64,000 bases of DNA, taken from Thalassotalea sp. LPB0316 (lineage in GTDB: Bacteria; Pseudomonadota; Gammaproteobacteria; Enterobacterales; Alteromonadaceae). Below, in pieces: positions 58,695-64,000 of this stretch; the first letter of the stretch is position 1; each line of letters opens with the position of its first letter. The stretch lies in assembly GCF_014898095.1 (NCBI RefSeq), contig NZ_CP062946.1, positions 372,001-436,000 of the forward strand, in the 5' to 3' direction. The notes beneath the pieces are model-generated. The model saw only the letters and a program-made list of their open reading frames with translations. It did not search any database and was not told where the DNA came from. Both the position numbers and the translations under genes were made by a program.

Positions 58695-60053
58695 CTATTG
58701 GCTTAATGCCTGAAGTAATTTTTGATGAAAATTGCCAAAACCGCCATTGCTCATGACCAGAATATGATCAGTTGGCTTGGCTTCACTACGCACCATGTCG
58801 ACTAATTGTTCAATATTGTTACTGACGCGGCAAGGTTGAACACAGGCGTCAATTAGCTCATCAACCGACCACTTCACTTGCTCACCTTGAAAAACAAATA
58901 CTTGATTCGCCAAGGTCAACGATTTAGGTAGTGAAGCTTTGTGAACACCTGATTTCATGGTATTTGAGCGCGGCTCTAAGACCGCCAAAATGCGACTTTC
59001 ACCAACGTGCTTGCGCAAACCATCTAAGGTTTTTGCAATAGCGGTTGGGTGATGAGCGAAATCATCATAAACCTTAATTTGGTTTACTTCACCGCGCAGT
59101 TCTAAGCGCCTTTTGGTATTGACGAATTCCGCTAACGCTTCAATAGCTACCGCACTTGGTACACCAGCATGACGCGCCGCGCCAATCGCCATTAAGCCAT
59201 TTTCAATATTAAAGTCGCCAATCAGTTGCCAATTCACCACACCTTGTAACTCGCCATTAAAGTAGACTTCAAAGGCACTGCCATCGGCTGCAAGTTTATT
59301 GACCGACCAACCGATTTGTTCCGTCAGTGACATGTTTTCTCTTGGTGTCCAACAGCCCATCGCTAACGTTTGCTCAATAGTAGGCGTATCGTATGGTGAT
59401 AAAATTAACCCGTTACTCGGCACCATTCGCACCAAATGATGAAATTGGCGCTGAATATCGCTGATATCATTAAAAATATCACCGTGATCAAACTCCATAT
59501 TATTGATCACTAATGTCCGCGGACGATAATGGACAAACTTAGAGCGCTTATCGAAAAACGCGGTGTCGTATTCGTCTGCTTCAATCACAAAAAACGGGCT
59601 GTTGCCCAAACGAGCTGAGCTATCAAAATTTTGTGGCACGCCACCAATTAAATAGCCAGGGGTAAGTTTTGCGTATTCTAAGATCCACGCCAGCATACTT
59701 GATGTTGTGGTTTTTCCATGCGTACCTGAAACCGCCAATACCCAACGATCTTTAAGGACATTTTCAAGTAACCATTGCGGGCCTGAGATATAAGGAATGT
59801 TGCGATCTAACACATACTCTACCATCGGGTTACCACGTGCCATGGCATTGCCGACAATCACGAGATCGGGCTCATCGGCAAGGTGGTCAATGGTGTAGCC
59901 TTGCATTAACTCGATACCTAATGCTTCAAGTTGGGTGCTCATCGGAGGATAAACATTGGCATCGCACCCTGATACGCGAAAGCCCATTTCTTTGGCGATC
60001 GCGGCGATACCGCCCATAAAAGTGCCACAAATCCCTAAAATATGTATATGCAT
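58695..60053 (-). CDS. mpl: UDP-MurNAc:L-alanyl-gamma-D-glutamyl-meso-DAP ligase
   Basis: This 452-residue Mur ligase joins recycled tripeptide to UDP-MurNAc for peptidoglycan recycling. HIHILGICGTFMGG at the start, SGTHGKTTTSSML as the P-loop, NNMEFDHGDIF, and YDDFAHHPTAI and EPRSNTMKSG are highly similar to E. coli Mpl. The ATG at 60053 matches the E. coli start. A TTG four codons earlier is in frame but not needed. It goes with anmK elsewhere in the window as part of wall recycling. Confidence 0.96.
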   Translation of the reverse strand: MHIHILGICGTFMGGIAAIAKEMGFRVSGCDANVYPPMSTQLEALGIELMQGYTIDHLADEPDLVIVGNAMARGNPMVEYVLDRNIPYISGPQWLLENVLKDRWVLAVSGTHGKTTTSSMLAWILEYAKLTPGYLIGGVPQNFDSSARLGNSPFFVIEADEYDTAFFDKRSKFVHYRPRTLVINNMEFDHGDIFNDISDIQRQFHHLVRMVPSNGLILSPYDTPTIEQTLAMGCWTPRENMSLTEQIGWSVNKLAADGSAFEVYFNGELQGVVNWQLIGDFNIENGLMAIGAARHAGVPSAVAIEALAEFVNTKRRLELRGEVNQIKVYDDFAHHPTAIAKTLDGLRKHVGESRILAVLEPRSNTMKSGVHKASLPKSLTLANQVFVFQGEQVKWSVDELIDACVQPCRVSNNIEQLVDMVRSEAKPTDHILVMSNGGFGNFHQKLLQALSQ

Positions 60054-60175
60054 TAATGTTCTCAACGAAGGTTAGCTTATTATCTATTTGCCGTTAATAT
60101 AACATTTGTCTTAATTATTTGGCGATGCAAAAATAGCTTATACACTTTAGGAATAATTCACACAGGAACGTAAAC

Positions 60176-61315
60176 ATGGCAAAAGTCAGTGAAATAAATG
60201 TCTATCCAATAAAGTCTGCCAGTGGCATTAGCCTCTCCGATACTTGGGTCGACGAACTGGGCTTAAGCTTTGATCGCCGCTTTGTTGTTACCACGCCAGA
60301 GGGTAATTTCATCACAGCTCGCACTCATCACCACTTGTGTTTAATTAAGTGCTTACTTACTGCCAACGGCCTAAAACTTATTGCACCTGATATGCCGGTA
60401 CTGACCATCAATTACCGCGATTTTGATCAAAATTACCACCCGGTGACTGTATGGAACGATACCATCAACGCACAGCATTGCCATGCAAGATACGATGCGT
60501 GGTTTTCACAATATCTCAATCAACCGTGCCAATTAATGTACTTTGGTGAACGTTCGACCAGAAGTGTGAAAAACTCGACTAATCAAGTGTCATTTGCCGA
60601 TGGCTACCCATTACTTATTACCTCAGAAGCATCACTAATAGACCTCAATGGCCGAAGCTATCACAAAACCTCAATGAACCAATTTAGAGCCAATATTGTG
60701 GTTGAAGATTGTGAAGCCTTCGCAGAAGATACTTGGTCGAGAATTCGCATCGGCGAAGTGGAATTTGACGTTGTCAAACCCTGTACCCGTTGTATTTTTA
60801 CAACCATTAATCCGCAAACTGGGGAAAAGCATCACAAACAAGAACCACTTCACAGCTTGAAAAAATATCGCCAACTCGACAATGGTGATGTTTGTTTTGG
60901 TCAAAACATAGTACCTTTAAACCAAGGGAAAATTAGCTTATCTGATCCCGTAGAAATCATCAGTAAGCAATCACCACCGGTATTCGTCACTAAAAAGCCA
61001 AACAATAGCAATAGTGAACAAAACAAAACAGTCGCCAAAAAAGGTAGTAATAACGTGGATATTTTATTTGATAGCTGGGATAAATTCGTTAAAGGTAACA
61101 GTAAAGAAACGCTACTAGAACAAGGTGAAACAGCGGGACTGATAATGCCATACTCATGCCGAGGCGGTATGTGTGGTCGTTGTAAAGTTAAACTGCAATC
61201 AGGCGAAGTGAGGCAGCTAGCTACTGATGGCTTGTCGCCGCAAGAGCAAGAGCAAGGCTATGTCTTGGCATGTAGCTCAGTACCACTAACCGATGTTGTG
61301 ATCACCAAAGATTAA
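60176..61315 (+). CDS. YcbX-like MOSC-domain protein with [2Fe-2S] ferredoxin domain
   Basis: A 379-residue protein with MOSC N-terminal beta barrel (SEINVYPIKSASGI), MOSC domain (VKPCTRCIFTTINPQTGE, with the Cys that binds molybdenum cofactor) and a C-terminal plant-type ferredoxin with C328, C333, C336 and C366. In E. coli YcbX reduces toxic N-hydroxylated bases using molybdenum cofactor. It is 14 bp upstream of pxpA and may share its promoter. The link with 5-oxoproline use is not explained. Confidence 0.87.
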   Translation: MAKVSEINVYPIKSASGISLSDTWVDELGLSFDRRFVVTTPEGNFITARTHHHLCLIKCLLTANGLKLIAPDMPVLTINYRDFDQNYHPVTVWNDTINAQHCHARYDAWFSQYLNQPCQLMYFGERSTRSVKNSTNQVSFADGYPLLITSEASLIDLNGRSYHKTSMNQFRANIVVEDCEAFAEDTWSRIRIGEVEFDVVKPCTRCIFTTINPQTGEKHHKQEPLHSLKKYRQLDNGDVCFGQNIVPLNQGKISLSDPVEIISKQSPPVFVTKKPNNSNSEQNKTVAKKGSNNVDILFDSWDKFVKGNSKETLLEQGETAGLIMPYSCRGGMCGRCKVKLQSGEVRQLATDGLSPQEQEQGYVLACSSVPLTDVVITKD

Positions 61316-61329
61316 GGTTAAGCCGCGCG

Positions 61330-62061
61330 ATGTTAATTAACTGTGATTTAGGCGAGAGTTTTGGCCAATGGCAAATGGGTCAAGATGACAAAATTATGCC
61401 ACTGATTGATATGGCGAATATCGCCTGCGGTTTTCATGCTTCTGATCCCTTAACCCTGCAAAAAACTTTAGCACTGGCTAAACAACACGGCGTTGCGATT
61501 GGTGCTCATCCTAGTTACCCTGATCTCGTTGGTTTTGGCCGCCGCTCTATGGCACTCGAGAGCCAAGAGCTAAAAGCTGTTGTTCAATATCAAATTGCGG
61601 CGATTCAAGGTATGGCAAAACTTCAAGGGCTAAGCGTAAGTTACGTAAAACCTCATGGCGCGCTATACAACGACATGATGAATAACCCACATATTTTTGA
61701 AAGCTTATGCCAAGCTATTGAACAGTTTCCAGAACCGCTCAAACTCGTTATTCAAGCGCTATCAAACGTATCAGCCTTTGTCGAGATTGCCGAAAAGTAT
61801 CAAATTCCTTTGCTGTTTGAAGCCTTTGCCGATCGTCATTATCAAGACAATGGCCTATTAGTGCCACGCACTCAACCCAACGCTGTAATAAATGAGCTAG
61901 ACTTGATAAAACAACGATGCCAACAACTCAAATCAACAGGACGCATATACTCAGTGAATAACCAACCACTTAATATGAACATTGACACCTTATGTATTCA
62001 TGGCGATAACCCAAGCGCAGTGCAAATGGCGCAACTTATCAGGCAACAACTACATGGCTGA
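61330..62061 (+). CDS. pxpA: 5-oxoprolinase subunit A (LamB/YcsF family)
   Basis: A 243-residue subunit of the ATP-dependent 5-oxoprolinase PxpABC, which opens 5-oxoproline to glutamate and prevents build-up of this damage product. NCDLGESFG at the start, ANIACGFHA.DP, GAHPSYPD, KPHGALYN and CIHGD.P near the end are the conserved metal and active-site motifs. It is translationally coupled to pxpB (overlap). Confidence 0.95.
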   Translation: MLINCDLGESFGQWQMGQDDKIMPLIDMANIACGFHASDPLTLQKTLALAKQHGVAIGAHPSYPDLVGFGRRSMALESQELKAVVQYQIAAIQGMAKLQGLSVSYVKPHGALYNDMMNNPHIFESLCQAIEQFPEPLKLVIQALSNVSAFVEIAEKYQIPLLFEAFADRHYQDNGLLVPRTQPNAVINELDLIKQRCQQLKSTGRIYSVNNQPLNMNIDTLCIHGDNPSAVQMAQLIRQQLHG

Positions 62062-62770
62062 CTTAACTCAGTTTGAAATAACGCCCTATAGCGAAAACGC
62101 GATTTTGGTAAAATGGCCAAGTGTAATAAGCGCGGTTTTGCATCAAAGATTGATTGCGATAAGCTCACAAGTCGCTGAGCTCAAGCCTTGGTTTATTGAA
62201 CAAGTATGCTCATATCACAGCCTGTTAATTTATTACCGCTTTGAGGCGATTAGCGCTGCCGAGTTTAGCGCAAAAGTGGCAAACATCATTGAGCACCATT
62301 CAAACCAAGAGTTTTCAGCCGATTTAACCGGTAAAACCATCACCATCGACGTACTTTACAATCATCAAAGCGGTTGGGATAACGCGTTACTTTGCCAAGA
62401 AAAAAATTGCACATTAGAGGATATTATCAAGTGGCACACAGGTAGAAGTTACCGCGCATATGCCTTGGGTTTTACCCCTGGATTTTGTTACCTAGCCAGC
62501 GTTGATGAAAAACTGTCGATACCGAGAAAAACGGTGCCGCGAAAACGCGTGCCCGCAGGCGCGGTCGCGATAGCGCACAAACAAACCGCAATTTACCCTG
62601 ATTCAAGCCCGGGGGGTTGGCATATTATTGGCCAAACCGCTCAGCCAATGTATCAAATGACCAATAATGAGTTCACGCCATTGATCAATGTTGGTGATAT
62701 CGTTACTTTTAAGGCTGTTAGCCAAGAAGATTTTATCGCCCAAGGCGGTAAATTGATCAAGGAGTACTAA
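62054..62770 (+). CDS. pxpB: 5-oxoprolinase subunit B
   Basis: A 238-residue subunit with the carboxyltransferase/allophanate hydrolase subunit 1 fold: YRAYALGFTPGFCYLASVDEKLSIPRK, VPAGAVAIA.KQTAIYP and SPGGWHIIG. It works with PxpC in the ATP-driven step. The ATG at 62054 overlaps the pxpA stop (8 nt). A longer TTG frame inside pxpA is not needed. Confidence 0.94.
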   Translation: MADLTQFEITPYSENAILVKWPSVISAVLHQRLIAISSQVAELKPWFIEQVCSYHSLLIYYRFEAISAAEFSAKVANIIEHHSNQEFSADLTGKTITIDVLYNHQSGWDNALLCQEKNCTLEDIIKWHTGRSYRAYALGFTPGFCYLASVDEKLSIPRKTVPRKRVPAGAVAIAHKQTAIYPDSSPGGWHIIGQTAQPMYQMTNNEFTPLINVGDIVTFKAVSQEDFIAQGGKLIKEY

Positions 62771-62771
62771 C

Positions 62772-63770
62772 GTGTCAGCGCTTACAATTACCGAGCTTAA
62801 TAGCATCGCCTTAATTCAAGATTTTGGCCGGTTTAATCATCAAAACCAAGGGATAAGTGTCAATGGTGCGGCGGACGAATACGCATTTTTAAAGGCCAAC
62901 CAATTAGTCGGCAACCCGTTATTTAATGCTGACAACAATAAACAAAACAGCCAATGCGCAAGTATCGAAGTATTTTATGGTCAACTAACCTTTTTCACTG
63001 ATGTCGATTGTACCATCGCAATTACTGGGGCAAATTGCACGCCAGTTAAGGTGACTATAAGCGGTGAGCATAAGCCTTTAACGATGTGGCAAAGTCATTT
63101 ACTCAGGGCCGGCGAGTCAGTTGAGTTACTTCGACCAACATCAGGGGTGATTAGTTACGTAGCAGTCAATGGCGGCATACAAACTGAGTGTTTTTTAAAC
63201 TCTCGTTCGCAAAATATTGTTCCCAACGCAAATTTACCTTCACTCGCACCATTAACAAAGGGGACGGAACTAGCATTAAGCGCGACTTGTCAACAGCAGT
63301 CAACATCAACACGCTTAGATTTAACCAAGTACAAGCCTGAAAATTTTTACCCGAACGCCCCTCTGACACTACGGTTTATACCGCATCAACAATGGTTTGA
63401 TGCACCGAAACACCAACAACAAAGCTTCCAACAGTTGATGTTTACTATCAACAGCCAAAGTAATCGCATGGCTTATCAATTTGATGTCACAGAGGAGCAA
63501 ACCACAGGCTGTTTTGAGCAATTAAGCCAAGCATTATCGAGTGCCGTCAATTTTGGCACCATTCAGCTGTTGCCTTCAGGTTTGCCCGTGGTATTAATGA
63601 AAGACCGACAAACCATGGGCGGATATCCAACATTAGGTAGCGTTTTTCAAGTCGACTTATTTCGATTAAGCCAACTGCCTCCTGGCGAGAAAGTCAGATT
63701 TAAGCCGGCTGATATCACTCAAGCACAAAGCCAACTAAATGCATTTTATCAAAAATTTATGCAACAATAG
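62772..63770 (+). CDS. pxpC: 5-oxoprolinase subunit C
   Basis: A 332-residue subunit with the carboxyltransferase subunit 2 fold: LIQDFGR near the start, VNGAADEYAF, VAVNGGI, the SNRMAYQF region and the C-terminal PTLGSVFQVDLFRLSQLPPGEKVRF. It starts with GTG after AAGGAG. It is the third gene of the pxpABC operon. Confidence 0.93.
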   Translation: MSALTITELNSIALIQDFGRFNHQNQGISVNGAADEYAFLKANQLVGNPLFNADNNKQNSQCASIEVFYGQLTFFTDVDCTIAITGANCTPVKVTISGEHKPLTMWQSHLLRAGESVELLRPTSGVISYVAVNGGIQTECFLNSRSQNIVPNANLPSLAPLTKGTELALSATCQQQSTSTRLDLTKYKPENFYPNAPLTLRFIPHQQWFDAPKHQQQSFQQLMFTINSQSNRMAYQFDVTEEQTTGCFEQLSQALSSAVNFGTIQLLPSGLPVVLMKDRQTMGGYPTLGSVFQVDLFRLSQLPPGEKVRFKPADITQAQSQLNAFYQKFMQQ

Positions 63771-63800
63771 TAAGCGCTTAACATCAAAAAACAAAATAGA

Positions 63801-64000
63801 ATGCAATTAGTTAACTGCCAATTTAAACAACACGGCGAAAAAGTTCAGGCGCTATTTAACCATGCTATCCGTCACTCGACGGCCTTGTACGAATATCGAG
63901 AACGCAGCAAACAAGATATCGAGCAATGGTTCAACACCAAGCATGAGCAAGGCTTTCCGATCATCGCAATGGAAGACGACAACGGTCAGTTAATGGGATT
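63801..64000 (+). CDS. GNAT-family N-acetyltransferase, partial
   Basis: An ATG at 63801 opens a frame that runs to the edge of the window (66 complete codons). The sequence has the look of the phosphinothricin-acetyltransferase-like GNAT subfamily: an N-terminal FNHAIRHSTALYEYRERS segment, then W and GFPIIAMEDDNGQLMG leading into the acetyl-CoA binding core. The C-terminal part, including the acetyl-CoA loop, is outside the window. Confidence 0.7.
   Translation, partial: MQLVNCQFKQHGEKVQALFNHAIRHSTALYEYRERSKQDIEQWFNTKHEQGFPIIAMEDDNGQLMG

Noticed and set aside
61982..62053. Longer start for pxpB inside pxpA
   Set aside because: The TTG start adds 24 residues coded by the end of pxpA in another frame. 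The coupled ATG at 62054 explains the gene well.

Overview
The window is a gene-dense, mostly housekeeping chromosome segment from a marine gammaproteobacterium. Protein families (ArcA with a stand-alone HptA, GltBD, FolE2, UvrA, SSB, Mpl, YcbX), modest GC and intergenic GTCAT...CGGGCAT palindromes suggest Alteromonadales, probably a Colwelliaceae relative such as Thalassotalea or Colwellia. That placement is inference. No phage, IS transposase, CRISPR array, tRNA or rRNA was seen.

Layout. 1-4 kb: a partial small membrane protein, then a minus-strand three-gene operon (DapD-like acyltransferase, PLP decarboxylase, AstE-like M14 deacylase) headed by a clear lysine riboswitch at 3632-3798. 4-9.5 kb: rsmC, a sensor kinase, arcA facing hptA, folE2. 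9.9-15.8 kb: gltBD. 16-19 kb: an SDR plus SCP-x-type thiolase pair (peroxisome-like beta-oxidation) and a dimeric dUTPase. 19-30 kb: a coherent apparent polyhydroxybutyrate locus: 3-hydroxybutyrate dehydrogenase, secreted PHB-depolymerase-family esterase, TonB-dependent receptor, CrbR-like regulator, CrbS-like symporter-kinase, MFS carrier and an HSL-type esterase. Four of its promoters share a degenerate ACTAWRGTR palindrome. 30-38.9 kb: DUF2726 protein, mtnN, CbiB-like protein, rhodanese, TRIC channel, rraB, lipoprotein, tyrS, mepM-like peptidase, anmK, and a 63-residue protein.

39-51 kb: ssb with a long Q/G/Y repeat linker, thioesterase, amidohydrolase, tandem solute-binding protein, fadH, GreA-like factor, yajR-like MFS and uvrA. 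51.1-51.4 kb is a tandem array of palindromes. 51.5-54.5 kb: a split spermidine-synthase-like system (membrane half plus a half with a signal peptide), a K+ channel and a 2OG-Fe oxygenase. 54.6-60 kb: a beta-propeller amidohydrolase, a small inverted-repeat element touching the ubiX stop codon, ubiX and mpl. 60.2 kb to the end: a YcbX-like MOSC-ferredoxin protein, pxpABC (5-oxoprolinase) and a truncated GNAT acetyltransferase.

The most rewarding systems are the lysine-riboswitch operon with an M14 deacylase in place of DapE, the PHB/CrbSR locus with its shared promoter motif, and the split, apparently exported spermidine-synthase-like protein.
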